Of a stretch of DNA of 64,000 bases, positions 43,920-53,948 are shown in pieces (position 1 is the stretch's first letter; the number at the start of each line of letters is the position of its first letter). Both the position numbers and the translations under genes were made by a program. The DNA is from an uncultured Granulosicoccaceae bacterium. Its GTDB lineage: Bacteria; Pseudomonadota; Gammaproteobacteria; Granulosicoccales; Granulosicoccaceae. The notes under the pieces were generated by a model, which ran no database searches, had not been told where the DNA came from, and was given only the letters and a program-made list of their open reading frames with translations. The DNA is taken from positions 1 through 64,000 of the forward strand of contig CAKZUP010000092.1 of NCBI GenBank assembly GCA_937922945.1. Reading direction: 5' to 3'.

Positions 43920-45278
43920 CTACTCGCGTACTTTATCGAGGTCTATGTTCAGACTGCGCAGCTTTCTGTACAAATGCGTGCGCTCCATTCCGACATGTTT
44001 GGCAAGATCACCAATATTGCCTTGTGCTTCTGTTAAACAACGAATGAGGTATTGTCGTTCAAAATCTGCTCGTGCCTCGCGCAATGGCAAATCGTACCGA
44101 AGCAGTGTCATCGTATCGCTATTGGCAACAATGCCTAATGCGTTTCCAACTTCGGAGGCTTCAATGGAAACCGGCCCGCCCAACAGTAAAATTCGCTGGA
44201 CCAGATTTTTAAGTTCCAGCAGATTGCCCGGCCAGTCAAGGTTGCGCAATTTGTTTTGCGCTCCCACACTGAAGTGGCGATAGGCCAAACCTTCTTCCTC
44301 AACGTGCCAATTGACAAACCCTTCCAGCAACGCTGGAATATCTTCTAAGTGCTCACGCAGGGGTTTGACATGCAGGGTTTCTGCCGAAAGCAGTCGCACC
44401 AGCGAAGGATCTAACACACCTTGCTTTATCTGCGCCGATAACTCGGTGCGCGACGATGCCATAAGGCGCGCTCTGAATGGTATTCGTACATCACCACCTA
44501 CTCTGACGAAACCTTGCTGCTCTATTGCTTGCCGCAGGCATTGCTGTGCATTGGCAGGCATCATTTCAATATCGGTTAAAAACAAGGTGCCATCTGCCAC
44601 AGCCTCTAAAAAGCCCATGCTGACAGAACCGTTGTTTTCTTCACCCAGTAGCTCTTTGTGTGAGTTGGCTGACGATAAGGTGTCACACCTTAACTGAATA
44701 AACGGTCCTTTGATGTCACTATTATCGTGAACATGTTGCGCAAACAACACTCGCCCGCTACCCGGTTCACCGGTTAGCAGCAGCGTATTAGCTGAAGCTG
44801 CTTGCGCATCGTGTTGCTCACGTAGATCTTTTACGTAGTCGCTATCACCCAAAAATAACGGTAAACGTTTTATGGGTGTGGTGTTGTTCTCGCTGCTACT
44901 GCCTTCAAAGCCATCGGCCAGCGCTTTTTCAACATTCAACAACAATTTGGCCAAAGACACCGGCTTTTCAATGAAATCGACCGCACCGTGTCGGGTGGCT
45001 TCAACGGCCGTTTCAACTGTGCCGTGACCGGAAATCATGATCACCGGGAACTGCAGATCTCCGCTTTGGCGCCAGGTTTTTAACAAGCTGATGCCATCTG
45101 TATCTGGCATCCAGATATCGAGCAACACCAAATCGGGAGTTTGCTCATCAATAAACGATTGCGCAGCGGTGGCCGATTCAGCAACGGACACAGCGTAGCC
45201 TTCATCTTCGAGGATTTCCTGAAGAAGATGCCTGATATCGGGTTCATCATCCACAACCAGAACGGAACGGCTACTCAT
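43920..45278 (-). CDS. ntrX: NtrX-type response regulator with degenerate AAA+ domain
   Basis: 452 residues. The receiver domain is intact (DDEPD, phospho-acceptor Asp54, Lys105). The AAA+ part is altered: Walker A reads GEPGSGR (170-176) with Arg in place of Lys, the GAFTGA loop that contacts sigma-54 is absent (the region 212-230 is GEENNGSVSM then FLEAVADG), and Walker B is LFLTDIE. A Fis-type helix-turn-helix closes the protein (about 408-446). It is therefore probably a phosphorylation-controlled DNA-binding protein that does not activate sigma-54 polymerase. It overlaps ntrY by four bases (ATGA), indicating translational coupling. Confidence 0.9.
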   Translation of the reverse strand: MSSRSVLVVDDEPDIRHLLQEILEDEGYAVSVAESATAAQSFIDEQTPDLVLLDIWMPDTDGISLLKTWRQSGDLQFPVIMISGHGTVETAVEATRHGAVDFIEKPVSLAKLLLNVEKALADGFEGSSSENNTTPIKRLPLFLGDSDYVKDLREQHDAQAASANTLLLTGEPGSGRVLFAQHVHDNSDIKGPFIQLRCDTLSSANSHKELLGEENNGSVSMGFLEAVADGTLFLTDIEMMPANAQQCLRQAIEQQGFVRVGGDVRIPFRARLMASSRTELSAQIKQGVLDPSLVRLLSAETLHVKPLREHLEDIPALLEGFVNWHVEEEGLAYRHFSVGAQNKLRNLDWPGNLLELKNLVQRILLLGGPVSIEASEVGNALGIVANSDTMTLLRYDLPLREARADFERQYLIRCLTEAQGNIGDLAKHVGMERTHLYRKLRSLNIDLDKVRE

Positions 45279-47482
45279 GCCGCATCACCTCGTATCTGCA
45301 ACGAATTAGGAAAAGGCAACTGGACGGTCACCATAGCGCCCCCTGTTGAGCGGTTCTCGGCCTTTATTGTACCGTCATGCTCTTCAACAATCTTCTTGAC
45401 TATTGCCAAACCTAATCCGGTACCTCGAGGTTTCGACGTTACGTAGGGTTCAAACACACGGCTGAGCGTCTCCACAGGAAACCCCGGGCCGTCATCAGTG
45501 GTAATAATCTCCAGCATTTTCTGGGTTTTGGCCTGTGCAACACGCGTGGTAATGCGGATTTGTGCAGCGTCCTCTGATTGCCGCGCCTCCAGCGCATTTT
45601 TGATGAGATTGTGGATAAGTTGACGCATTCGTGGTAAATCCACCGGAATCGACGGCAGATTAGTGTCTAACACGAGCGTAAAGTTCGCATCGTCGTCATT
45701 AGCACGATACAGTTCAGTCACGTCCTGCAACAATTGATTAATGTTGGTATCGATCAGCGTCAGCTTAGGCGCAGAAGCATAATCGGCAAAGGCGTTAACC
45801 ATCGACTTCATGACGTCAACCTGATTTTCTATGGTCTGGGTGAGTCGAGATAAAACATCCACATCGTCTCCATCCAGCTTTTGGGCAAACTTATGGCGCA
45901 AACGCTCAGCCGATAATTGTATTGGAGTAAGCGGGTTTTTAATTTCGTGAGCCAGTCTTCGCGCCACCTCACTCCAGGCAGCATCTCGCTGCGCGCTGAT
46001 AATCGTAGTCATATCATCGATAACGATTACCATGCCTGCGGGCTCACCAGCGACATCGTGTAATTTCGCGCCACGGCAAAACAAAAAATGCCGACCGGTC
46101 TGATTCAACACTTCAATTTCAGCTGCCCAATCGTTACTGGAAGAACTTGATATGTGTTCAGCAATTTGATCGGCAAATTGTGCAGCGATGCTATTGTCAT
46201 GTAAATCCTGTTGCAAAGCCCGACCTTCAAGCTGAGAGATCTCCGGCCCCAATATGTTCAATGCAGATTGGTTATACGTTCGAACCAGGTTCTCGGCATC
46301 GAGAGTGACTACACCGGATGATATTTGCCCAAGTACCGCTTGCAAATACGCTCGTTGGCTTTCAACCTCACGCTGACTTTTCTGAGCGGCATCGCGTGAT
46401 TGTTCAAGCTGCAAAGTCATGTAGTTAAATGACTGAACCAAAAAACCCAGCTCATCGTTTTTACTACGCTTGTATATCCGCGTTCCGTAGTCACCTTCAG
46501 CAACAGCACGCGTTCCCTGCACCAGATCATGCACCGGCATCATCATCCGACGGGCTGCGTAGAATGCAAACCAGACTGCCATCATGACCGACAACAGCAA
46601 GGCGAGTGACAAACTCAACATGGTGCTTATCATGAGCGGCTTTCGCAGAAACACCAACTGGCGATATTGCTGGTAACTGGACTGAACGCTCTCTGCCAGA
46701 TCGGAAGAACGTTCAGCAATCGGATAGAGCGCTTGCAACACTGAGTTATCAAGCGTTGCGTCTTCAGAGAACACAGGCGTTACCACTCTGATATACAGTT
46801 CACCGTCGCCAATGGGGTCAACGCCAACATACGACAAACCCTGTTGCGCTCTGGCGACCAGGTCATCATCGGGGCGATTGGGTTGTACAGCGATATTGTC
46901 AAGTAAACCAGTGGATGCAACAATGCGGTTGTCGGGACCAATCAAAGTCATTTCAGAGGCTTCGGTTTCAACCGTTAGATTATTCAATGCAATAACCGCA
47001 ACTGATTCGCTCACTCCAACCAATTGCTGAGCAACGCCTAAGGTGTCTCTTTGCAAGGTGCGCATTTGCAAACCCAAAGATTCCCGACTCAGCTCAATAG
47101 CATCGTCTAGCGCTTGCTCTATTTCAAGATCGAAGTAGCTATTAATGTTGGCGCGCAAAAAACGAATAGAGAATCCGTACACAAGCGTTACCGGCATGAG
47201 AGCCAGCAGAACTGATAAAATAACGAGCTTAACGGTTAGACGAGAGCCCGCAACACGGGCGCGAAATTCTTTTACGAGACGCCACCCGTTGATGCTGATA
47301 AGTACCGCGATAAAGAGCAGCGCAACAATATTACCCAGTAACAACCAATAGTAATATCGACCAAATTGATCCAAGCGCAAAGCCATTGTGCCCAGCACAT
47401 ACAGCGAGGCAATGAGCACAAGAAACAACAAGCCCATAAATACCGGACTGGTTAATGTTCTATTGCTTAGTTTAGTGACCAA
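45275..47482 (-). CDS. ntrY: NtrY-type membrane sensor histidine kinase
   Basis: 735 residues. Three N-terminal hydrophobic segments and a periplasmic loop (about 110-290) are followed by another membrane segment, a HAMP domain (near 310-365), PAS (near 375-490), HisKA with the H box ARRLAHEIKNPLTP near 510, and the ATPase (DDGPGFPVE, GTGLGLAIVKKIVEEH). The start is a TTG at 47480-47482 because GAGGAG stands five bases before it; the nearest ATG would cut the first 15 residues. The gene overlaps the preceding DUF4390 gene by 16 bp and ntrX by four. It probably phosphorylates NtrX. Confidence 0.92.
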   Translation of the reverse strand: MVTKLSNRTLTSPVFMGLLFLVLIASLYVLGTMALRLDQFGRYYYWLLLGNIVALLFIAVLISINGWRLVKEFRARVAGSRLTVKLVILSVLLALMPVTLVYGFSIRFLRANINSYFDLEIEQALDDAIELSRESLGLQMRTLQRDTLGVAQQLVGVSESVAVIALNNLTVETEASEMTLIGPDNRIVASTGLLDNIAVQPNRPDDDLVARAQQGLSYVGVDPIGDGELYIRVVTPVFSEDATLDNSVLQALYPIAERSSDLAESVQSSYQQYRQLVFLRKPLMISTMLSLSLALLLSVMMAVWFAFYAARRMMMPVHDLVQGTRAVAEGDYGTRIYKRSKNDELGFLVQSFNYMTLQLEQSRDAAQKSQREVESQRAYLQAVLGQISSGVVTLDAENLVRTYNQSALNILGPEISQLEGRALQQDLHDNSIAAQFADQIAEHISSSSSNDWAAEIEVLNQTGRHFLFCRGAKLHDVAGEPAGMVIVIDDMTTIISAQRDAAWSEVARRLAHEIKNPLTPIQLSAERLRHKFAQKLDGDDVDVLSRLTQTIENQVDVMKSMVNAFADYASAPKLTLIDTNINQLLQDVTELYRANDDDANFTLVLDTNLPSIPVDLPRMRQLIHNLIKNALEARQSEDAAQIRITTRVAQAKTQKMLEIITTDDGPGFPVETLSRVFEPYVTSKPRGTGLGLAIVKKIVEEHDGTIKAENRSTGGAMVTVQLPFPNSLQIRGDAA

Positions 47483-48090
47483 GCGAACTCCTCACTTGCC
47501 AGCTTCCAACGCGATGAAAGCAAAGGCTGCAGAGGTAAAGGCAACGCTTTGTCATCCAATCGAAGGCTCAACGCACCCAACAATTTTACACGATCATCGA
47601 AATTATCCGGCTTTGGGACATGCACGCCTTTCAAGCGACCCAGCTCATCAAGCGCTGCGAGCAATGAACGAAAATTGCGGCTTTGACCGGACACAAGCGA
47701 TTGCAATCGATAGTGGCGTGTTAGCTCATAGTAGACCAGGCTATAGCGGTGTTGATGCACCAACACGGTTTTGTCGAACCAGAACTCGCGCGGTTCTTTC
47801 AGGCGAAAATCTACTATAAACTGTAGTGGCACACCACTGTTAAGTCCGCGACGCATTACCGGGGATAGTTGAATGTCTGCACTGGCCAGCAAGTCCCAAC
47901 CAGTTGCGGTGCTGCGCAAACTCGCGGCTTGCAAGTCTATTTTTCCACGTTCAATAGTATCGGCGCCGATTGACTGAGCCTGTAATGCTATGGGCTGTAT
48001 TGAAAACAACGCTATCCCGGCGATTAACGCATGGAAAAACCGCGCAGCAATGGTTGTGTGAGTAATCCAGCCGGTCGAATTATTCACCAC
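47467..48090 (-). CDS. DUF4390 domain protein, exported
   Basis: About 207 residues. The beginning overlaps the end of rsmB; I take a GTG at 48088-48090, and an adjacent GTG is equally possible. A signal-like hydrophobic stretch (FFHALIAGIALFSIQPIALQAQ) is followed by a domain of roughly 170 residues with alternating beta strands (GWDLLASADIQLSPVM, PLQFIVDFRL, YSLVYYELTRHYRLQ) typical of DUF4390. Its position between rsmB and ntrY is conserved in gammaproteobacteria. It may be a periplasmic partner of NtrY, but the function is unknown. Confidence 0.8.
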   Translation of the reverse strand: MVNNSTGWITHTTIAARFFHALIAGIALFSIQPIALQAQSIGADTIERGKIDLQAASLRSTATGWDLLASADIQLSPVMRRGLNSGVPLQFIVDFRLKEPREFWFDKTVLVHQHRYSLVYYELTRHYRLQSLVSGQSRNFRSLLAALDELGRLKGVHVPKPDNFDDRVKLLGALSLRLDDKALPLPLQPLLSSRWKLASEEFAWSLN

Positions 48091-49414
48091 GGCTACCACG
48101 TATGCTTTGGTCTTCGCTCTTGCGAATAACGGCGTAGAAAAAACCGTCAAGACCCTGCTCGCCAGGCAACACTTGCACACTACCGGGCGATCGTTTAGTA
48201 CCTACTCGTACCTCAAAGGGTTCTTCAGTAGCGCAAGCTTCAGCGCTCAGAAACCAATTCAACTGATGCTCGTTTTCCATTTTTAAAATTGAGCAAGTGG
48301 CATAAACGAGCTTGCCACCCGGAGCAAGTACTTTCCATAACGATGACAATAGGGCGCGCTGGGTTTCCACCAGTGCTTCAATATCGCTCGCTCGCCGCAA
48401 GAGTTTTATATCCGGGTGACGTCGTATCACACCGGTTCCACTGCAAGGTGCATCGATGAGTATCACATCAAATGGTTTACCATCCCACCAGCTGTGAGTA
48501 TCACTTGCATCGGCATGCACTAGATCACAAGCATCACTTAACTCTAATCGCTGCAGTGTTTGCTCAACGCGAGTCAGACGATCTGCGTCCTGATCAAGTG
48601 CAACCACGTTGTTCCACAATCCGTATTCAAGCGCATGCGCAGTTTTTCCACCAGGTGCTGCACAGGCATCGAGTAAACGCATGCCCTCACCTTTACCCAG
48701 TAGCGTTGCCGCAAGTTGTGCAGCACCATCCTGAACACTGACCATGCCAGCTTCGAAACCCGGCAGCTCATGCACGGCCACAGGAGCATCCAGCAAAACG
48801 GCACTGTCAACCGGTGAAAAAACCTGAGCTGCAAACCCTGCGCTGTTCAGTTTGTCTAAATAGTCGGCCGTGGTGCACCGTCGATGATTCACCCGCAGCA
48901 TCATGGGCGCTTGTTGATTACCAGCATTGGCTATGTCTTGCCAGGACTCTGGCCAGTCAGACTTGAAATGTGCAATCAGCCATTCGGGATGAGATAAGCT
49001 GGCCGATTCGTCCAGCGCTGCAATGATAGTGTCAGATTGGCGTTGAAAATTTCTGAGCACCGCGTTCACCAGGCCTTTCGCCCACGGCTTTCCCATTTTC
49101 TTTACAGCTGACACGGTGTTATCAACTGCCGCGTGCGGCGCTACTCGCGTATGCTGTAACTGAAACACGCCCAGCTGCATTAACAAGTAAAGATCGTTGT
49201 CTTTCTTTTTTAATGGTTTACTTAGCAGGCCATCCACTATGCCGCTCACCTGACCCGACCACCGCGCCATGCCAAAACAGAACGCTTGCAAGAGTGCTCT
49301 ATCACCTTCTGCGAGTTGCTGCTGCGCCTCTGGCAACAGACGTGTTAGTGACCCACCAGATTGTAATTGCAACATTAGTTTTACCGTTGCAACACGTACG
49401 TCCACACCAGCCAT
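48080..49414 (-). CDS. rsmB: 16S rRNA m5C967 methyltransferase RsmB
   Basis: 444 residues. The N-terminal NusB-like RNA-binding domain (about 1-135) is followed by the Rossmann methyltransferase: LLDACAAPGGKTAHALE near 248-264, DAPCSGTGVIRRHPDIK near 317-333 with the first catalytic Cys, and YATCSILKMEN with the second. It methylates C967 of 16S rRNA. It follows fmt with two bases between, as in E. coli where def-fmt-rsmB-trkA are adjacent. Confidence 0.95.
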   Translation of the reverse strand: MAGVDVRVATVKLMLQLQSGGSLTRLLPEAQQQLAEGDRALLQAFCFGMARWSGQVSGIVDGLLSKPLKKKDNDLYLLMQLGVFQLQHTRVAPHAAVDNTVSAVKKMGKPWAKGLVNAVLRNFQRQSDTIIAALDESASLSHPEWLIAHFKSDWPESWQDIANAGNQQAPMMLRVNHRRCTTADYLDKLNSAGFAAQVFSPVDSAVLLDAPVAVHELPGFEAGMVSVQDGAAQLAATLLGKGEGMRLLDACAAPGGKTAHALEYGLWNNVVALDQDADRLTRVEQTLQRLELSDACDLVHADASDTHSWWDGKPFDVILIDAPCSGTGVIRRHPDIKLLRRASDIEALVETQRALLSSLWKVLAPGGKLVYATCSILKMENEHQLNWFLSAEACATEEPFEVRVGTKRSPGSVQVLPGEQGLDGFFYAVIRKSEDQSIRGSRGE

Positions 49415-49416
49415 AG

Positions 49417-50370
49417 CTAACCGAACACCTTGCCGGTAAGGTCGGTACCGCGGCTAAAATCGTTGGCGAGCATGGGTTTTTTACCCGGCTTTTGAATTTC
49501 TATAATCTCCAACACGCCGTCTCCGGTGGCTACTTGTATAGCCTGATCGGATAAAGCGACAACCTGACCAGGTTCTACTTTATGCGGGACGCTTAGTGCT
49601 GTGTTAACGCGGCTTTTCCATATCCGGTAGCGAACGCCACCGAGCATGGCATCACAAACAGGCCATGGATTAAACGCCTGAATTTTTCGGTGCAACTGCA
49701 AAGCCGATTCAGAAAAATCCAATGCAGCTTCGCCTTTATTCAGTTTGTCTGCGTAAGTAATTCCTTCAGTTGCTTGTGCCACTGGCTGCAATTCACCACG
49801 ACAGTAAGGCCCCAGAGAATCAATAAGGGTTTGCGCTCCGAGGCTGGCTAACACATCGTGCAACTCGCCACCTGTCGTATTGATATCGATAGGCGTGGAT
49901 GCATCAGCGATAACATCACCGGTATCGAGCCCTTCATCCATCTTCATGATGCAAACACCAGACGCACTATCACCAGCGATAATCGCTCGTTGTATGGGTG
50001 CAGCACCTCGCCATCGCGGTAATAAAGATGCATGAATGTTTAAACAACCCAATGCCGGAATGTTCAATACGTTCAATGGCAGTATGAGCCCGTAGGCGGC
50101 AACAATCATGACATCAAACTCAACAGCCTTCAGCTCAGCAACGCTCTGCTCGCTGCGCAAGTTCTGCGGTTGTTGAACAGGAATGTCATGTTGAATTGCC
50201 AGCGCTTTAACCGGGCTGGCCTTCAGTGCACGCCCACGACCGGCAGGTCGATCAGGTTGTGTTAATACGGCCACCACCTGATGCTCTGATTCGATTAGCG
50301 CGTTCAGAGCAACGGCTGCAAAATCTGGCGTGCCGGCAAAGACAACTCGCAGGCTTCGACAATTCACCAT
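49417..50370 (-). CDS. fmt: Methionyl-tRNA formyltransferase Fmt
   Basis: 317 residues, usual length. VVFAGTPDFAAVALNAL starts the folate-binding domain. NIHASLLPRWRGAAPIQRAI near 111-130 carries the catalytic Asn-His region, and the C-terminal domain with YRIWKSRV binds the tRNA. It formylates initiator Met-tRNA. It lies six bases after def and two before rsmB. Confidence 0.96.
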   Translation of the reverse strand: MVNCRSLRVVFAGTPDFAAVALNALIESEHQVVAVLTQPDRPAGRGRALKASPVKALAIQHDIPVQQPQNLRSEQSVAELKAVEFDVMIVAAYGLILPLNVLNIPALGCLNIHASLLPRWRGAAPIQRAIIAGDSASGVCIMKMDEGLDTGDVIADASTPIDINTTGGELHDVLASLGAQTLIDSLGPYCRGELQPVAQATEGITYADKLNKGEAALDFSESALQLHRKIQAFNPWPVCDAMLGGVRYRIWKSRVNTALSVPHKVEPGQVVALSDQAIQVATGDGVLEIIEIQKPGKKPMLANDFSRGTDLTGKVFG

Positions 50371-50376
50371 CAGCGG

Positions 50377-50898
50377 CTACTCGTCATCGTACTCTTCGTC
50401 ACGTTCGCGGGCAGCCTTAATCATTTTCTTGCGTATGCGGTTGCGCTTTAACGGCGACAGATAGTCGACAAACAGCTTGCCATTTAAATGATCAATTTCA
50501 TGTTGTATGCACACTGCAAGAATACCGTCTGCATCAAGCTCGAACGGATTGCCCTCGCGATCGATCGCGGCAACTGTCACATTGGCTGGTCGGGTAATGT
50601 TTTCGTATATACCCGGAATCGACAGGCACCCTTCCTGCATCTCGACCTCACCCTCGGTGAGTTTGAGCTCGGGGTTAATTAGCGTCAATGGAGCGTCGCA
50701 TTCGTCCGAAACATCAATAACCACAATTCTTTCATGGACATTGATCTGGGTGGCGGCAAGGCCAATTCCGGGGGCATCGTACATCGTGGCCAGCATATCG
50801 TCGACGAGCTGAGCGACACGACCATCGACGTTCGCAACCGTAGAGGCCACTTTTCGTAGCTGAGGGTCGGGGTAGAACAAGATATCCAACAGTGACAC
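50377..50898 (-). CDS. def: Peptide deformylase Def
   Basis: 173 residues from a GTG at 50896-50898, the family's normal start ([14 protein letters not shown] follows). All three metal motifs are present: GIGLAATQI near 45-53, EGCLSIPG near 88-95 with the metal-binding Cys, and QHEIDHL near 130-136 with two His and the catalytic Glu. An ATG at 50931 would add 11 unconserved residues. It removes the formyl group from nascent proteins. It is divergent from the LysM lipoprotein gene. Confidence 0.95.
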   Translation of the reverse strand: MSLLDILFYPDPQLRKVASTVANVDGRVAQLVDDMLATMYDAPGIGLAATQINVHERIVVIDVSDECDAPLTLINPELKLTEGEVEMQEGCLSIPGIYENITRPANVTVAAIDREGNPFELDADGILAVCIQHEIDHLNGKLFVDYLSPLKRNRIRKKMIKAARERDEEYDDE

Positions 50899-51030
50899 AG
50901 TAAATCCGAAGCTTTTTGATAATCCGTGCATTCTATCAGGCGCGGAAAGGCATCGCCCTTGCATAGCACTAGAAGACAGGCTCACAGATACCGTGTTGGG
51001 CCGAACAATGAAATTGGAGATTTCGTACAA

Positions 51031-52239
51031 ATGGCCAAAATGACAGCTCTTCCGGCCGCTCGAGCCGCATTAGTGTTGGGTGTATTCACCCTGACGGGAT
51101 GTGGCGCCATGGGCACCAATGACGAACTTATTGCCGTGGAAGCCGCACCCGCGGCCACAGCAGAAGATCGGTTCTCGGAAAACGGTGCTTACACAGTGGC
51201 CGTTCCACGGGATCCTGTCCAAGGCTCAGCCATTGACCCGGACGCACCTAAAAACTACACCGTGGTTGACGGGGATACGCTTTGGGATATTTCCGATCGT
51301 TTTCTTAAGCAGGCGTGGTTGTGGCCACAAATCTGGGATTACAATCCACAGATCAAGAACCCACACCTGATTTTCCCGGGCGATTTGATCAGTCTTGAAT
51401 ATGTTAATGGCCAGCCTCGACTGGTTATTGAGCGCGACGGGACACGCATCTCGCAATCGGGCACGGGTAGCAGCAACGGGACGAATCTTAATACCGAACG
51501 CCTCTCTCCCCGTATTCGATCTGAATCTCTGGACGATGCGATTCCAATGATTTCCGGCGACGCTATTTCATCGTTTCTGGTTCATCCACGCGTAGTAGCG
51601 CTTGAAGAACTACAGGAAGCACCCTACGTGGTTGGCAACTACGATGGCCGACTCATCAGCGCCATCGGACACCAAATTTACGCTCGCGGCAAACTCAACC
51701 GTGAACAGCCACAATACGCAGTGTTTCGACGCAGTAAAGAACTCAAAGATCCGGTCACCAAAAAAACGCTGGGCTATGAAGTTCAACATGTATCCGATGT
51801 GAAGCTTATGCACTTGGGCGATCCATCAACACTGGTTGTGACATCGAACAAAATGGAAACCATTGCAGGCGACTTGCTTCTGGCAACCAACGACGACAGC
51901 GTAAGCGCGAACTATGAAACTCGTTTACCGTCCTTGGGTAACGGTGAAGGCAGAGTGGTGTCGCTGGTTAATTCCATCACGCAAAGTGGCCGTGATCAGG
52001 TTGTGGTACTAAACCTTGGCAAGAAGAATAAAATCCGCCCCGGTGATGTGCTGGCGATTGAAACGCGCGGCAAGAAGTTTATCGATAGCCGTGGCAAACG
52101 TGGCTACGAAGAGATCAACATGCCAAACACGCGAACAGGCGTCGTAATGGTATTCAAGACCTTTGATGAGGTAAGCTACGCGTTAGTCATGGAATCGACT
52201 CTTCCGGTTCGCGTTAACGACGGCGTAACTGGCATATAA
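51031..52239 (+). CDS. LysM-domain lipoprotein next to def/dprA
   Basis: 402 residues from the ATG at 51031, with GGAGA 10 bases upstream. A lipoprotein signal ends in the lipobox LTGC (near 27-30). A LysM domain follows near 100-150 ([24 protein letters not shown] through [12 protein letters not shown]), and the remaining 250 residues are predicted extracytoplasmic beta-rich sequence. The gene occupies the conserved spot between def and dprA in gammaproteobacteria. It is probably a murein-binding lipoprotein; the precise role is unknown. Confidence 0.88.
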   Translation: MAKMTALPAARAALVLGVFTLTGCGAMGTNDELIAVEAAPAATAEDRFSENGAYTVAVPRDPVQGSAIDPDAPKNYTVVDGDTLWDISDRFLKQAWLWPQIWDYNPQIKNPHLIFPGDLISLEYVNGQPRLVIERDGTRISQSGTGSSNGTNLNTERLSPRIRSESLDDAIPMISGDAISSFLVHPRVVALEELQEAPYVVGNYDGRLISAIGHQIYARGKLNREQPQYAVFRRSKELKDPVTKKTLGYEVQHVSDVKLMHLGDPSTLVVTSNKMETIAGDLLLATNDDSVSANYETRLPSLGNGEGRVVSLVNSITQSGRDQVVVLNLGKKNKIRPGDVLAIETRGKKFIDSRGKRGYEEINMPNTRTGVVMVFKTFDEVSYALVMESTLPVRVNDGVTGI

Positions 52240-52298
52240 ACACCTGCTACACATGGTCGCAAATATGGCCGCCAATATGGCCATGCAATGATCCAATG

Positions 52299-52332
52299 GC
52301 AAGATTGCACGCACAATAGCGTGCAATCTTGC
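52299..52332 (+). terminator. 14-bp perfect hairpin between the LysM lipoprotein gene and dprA
   Basis: gcaagattgcacgc (52299-52312) pairs exactly with gcgtgcaatcttgc (52319-52332) around a 6-base loop. It begins 60 bp after the stop codon. No T-run follows, so it may be a strong pause or RNA-stability element rather than a full intrinsic terminator. It can form on both strands. Confidence 0.55.
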
Positions 52333-52395
52333 AAACATTCGGTCAACGCAATAAGGCAAACACCATGAGGTCGCAGGCTAACTGCGGCAACACTC

Positions 52396-53670
52396 ATGGA
52401 TGAATACACTGTTTTACCCAAACCCGCTCAGCCCTCAACCGGCACGTCGGCTAACTCAGCAGACAACACAGCAACCACCACGACAAACACCACGACAAAG
52501 AGACCAGACACAGCTTCCTGGTTACGGTATTCGCTGAATCAGAAAGTCACTCCCGCTTTGCGCCGACAATTTCTTGAGCACTACCCTACTCCGGCACAAC
52601 TTGCACAAATAATTGGTTCTGAAAACCCAACGATTCAAACCGACGATCCGCTTTTCAATAAAAGCGCAACGAACGCATTAGGGTTTCAATACTCCACCAA
52701 CGTCAATGATAAATTTGAACAGGCAATGCATTGGCAAGAGCGCAGCCCCAATCACCACATAATCGGGCTCGACCACCCGGACTACCCTAAACGTTTACTG
52801 GCGACTAAAAATGTTCCACCAGTGTTGTACGTTAATGGCAAGCAAGACTGTCTTAATTATCCGAGTATCGCGATTGTCGGCGCGCGTAAAGCGAGCCATC
52901 ACGCATTGGAGCAAGCCCACCTAATTGCGCACGAATTAGCCAGTATAGGTATAACCATTGTCAGTGGGCTCGCGCTTGGTATCGACTCGGCTGCCCACCG
53001 TGGTGCAATTCAAGGTGGTGGCGACACCATTGCCGTTGCGGCAACGGGCGCTGATCAGGTCTACCCCCGTTCACATTTAAAGCTTGCAAAGCGCATCCAA
53101 CAAAACGGTGCAATTGTTACCGAATTCCCGTTACACAATCCTTTACGACCACACTGCTTTCCCAGACGCAATCGCATTATCAGTGGCCTGTGTATTGGGG
53201 TTCTGGTCATTGAGGCCGGTCTGCCCAGTGGCACACTCACCACTGCACAGCATGCACTTCGCCAAGGTCGCGAAGTTATGGCCATGCCTGGCTCGGTGCA
53301 CAATCCACTCACCCGCGGATGCCACGAATTGATCAAAAGCGGAGCGGCGCTTATCGAAAACACAGACGACGTCCTCGCCTGTCTGAAAACCGAGCTGGAA
53401 CGCCAACTTTCTGACAACCATTTCAATAGTCGCGGGACCACCGCGCCCCTATTCGAGAGTATATTGCCCGAAATAACTCCAGACGCGTTAACCTTGCTGG
53501 ATTGTCTTGGCGCCGACTCGGCCAGCGCTGATACGCTGATCAATCGCTCAGGACTTAGTGCAGCCGCGGTAGCAGGTGCATTGACGTACCTCGAGATATC
53601 TGGTGTTATCGTCTCTGAACACGGCGGGCGGTACACCCGTTGCAAGCATTCCGGCACGACGGTCAGTTGA
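52396..53670 (+). CDS. dprA: DNA-processing protein DprA
   Basis: 424 residues. The Rossmann-like DprA core carries YPSIAIVGARKASHHALEQA near 154-173, IVSGLALGIDSAAHRGAI near 194-211, and GLPSGTLTTAQHALRQGREV near 274-293; a winged-helix-like C-terminal domain follows. DprA loads RecA on single-stranded DNA during natural transformation. The N-terminal 50 residues are Thr/Asn-rich and poorly conserved. The start at 52396 has no strong ribosome site. It is upstream of topA. Confidence 0.93.
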   Translation: MDEYTVLPKPAQPSTGTSANSADNTATTTTNTTTKRPDTASWLRYSLNQKVTPALRRQFLEHYPTPAQLAQIIGSENPTIQTDDPLFNKSATNALGFQYSTNVNDKFEQAMHWQERSPNHHIIGLDHPDYPKRLLATKNVPPVLYVNGKQDCLNYPSIAIVGARKASHHALEQAHLIAHELASIGITIVSGLALGIDSAAHRGAIQGGGDTIAVAATGADQVYPRSHLKLAKRIQQNGAIVTEFPLHNPLRPHCFPRRNRIISGLCIGVLVIEAGLPSGTLTTAQHALRQGREVMAMPGSVHNPLTRGCHELIKSGAALIENTDDVLACLKTELERQLSDNHFNSRGTTAPLFESILPEITPDALTLLDCLGADSASADTLINRSGLSAAAVAGALTYLEISGVIVSEHGGRYTRCKHSGTTVS

Positions 53671-53684
53671 GATCGCCAACAAGT

Positions 53685-53701
53685 AACCTTAATTTAAGGT
53701 T
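53685..53701 (+). terminator. Small inverted repeat after dprA
   Basis: aaccttaa (53685-53692) is repeated inverted as ttaaggtt (53694-53701) with one base between, 14 bp past the dprA stop. As RNA it would form a short AU-rich stem without a T-run. It may mark the transcript end; the evidence is weak. Confidence 0.4.
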
Positions 53702-53948
53702 GCTGTTACACCTGAAGTAAGGATTTGGGCTAGCCTCTGTAGCCCGCAACCCACCGATGGGCTGCGGTGGAGCTGAGCTGGCCTGAGGTTATTGGTTGGA
53801 AACAACCAAATAACAAATAAAACTATAAATAACAGTGGCTTAGCGTTTCTTAGTACAACGGGAAACTTGCCGGAAGGGGGCGACCAACATCGATACGGTT
53901 ATCGATTTGGCGTCGAGAAATGAATAAGCACGCAATTGAATTGGTTTC
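53702..53948 (+). promoter_or_regulatory. Structured leader upstream of topA
   Basis: Three hairpins lie in a row: 53744-53753 with 53758-53767 (10 bp, one mismatch), 53788-53798 with 53803-53814 (GAAA loop, one bulge) and 53889-53894 with 53901-53906. A ribosome site near the topA ATG is weak. The topA promoter in E. coli responds to supercoiling, but no such element can be identified here. The stem array suggests a structured 5' leader or a small RNA. Confidence 0.45.
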
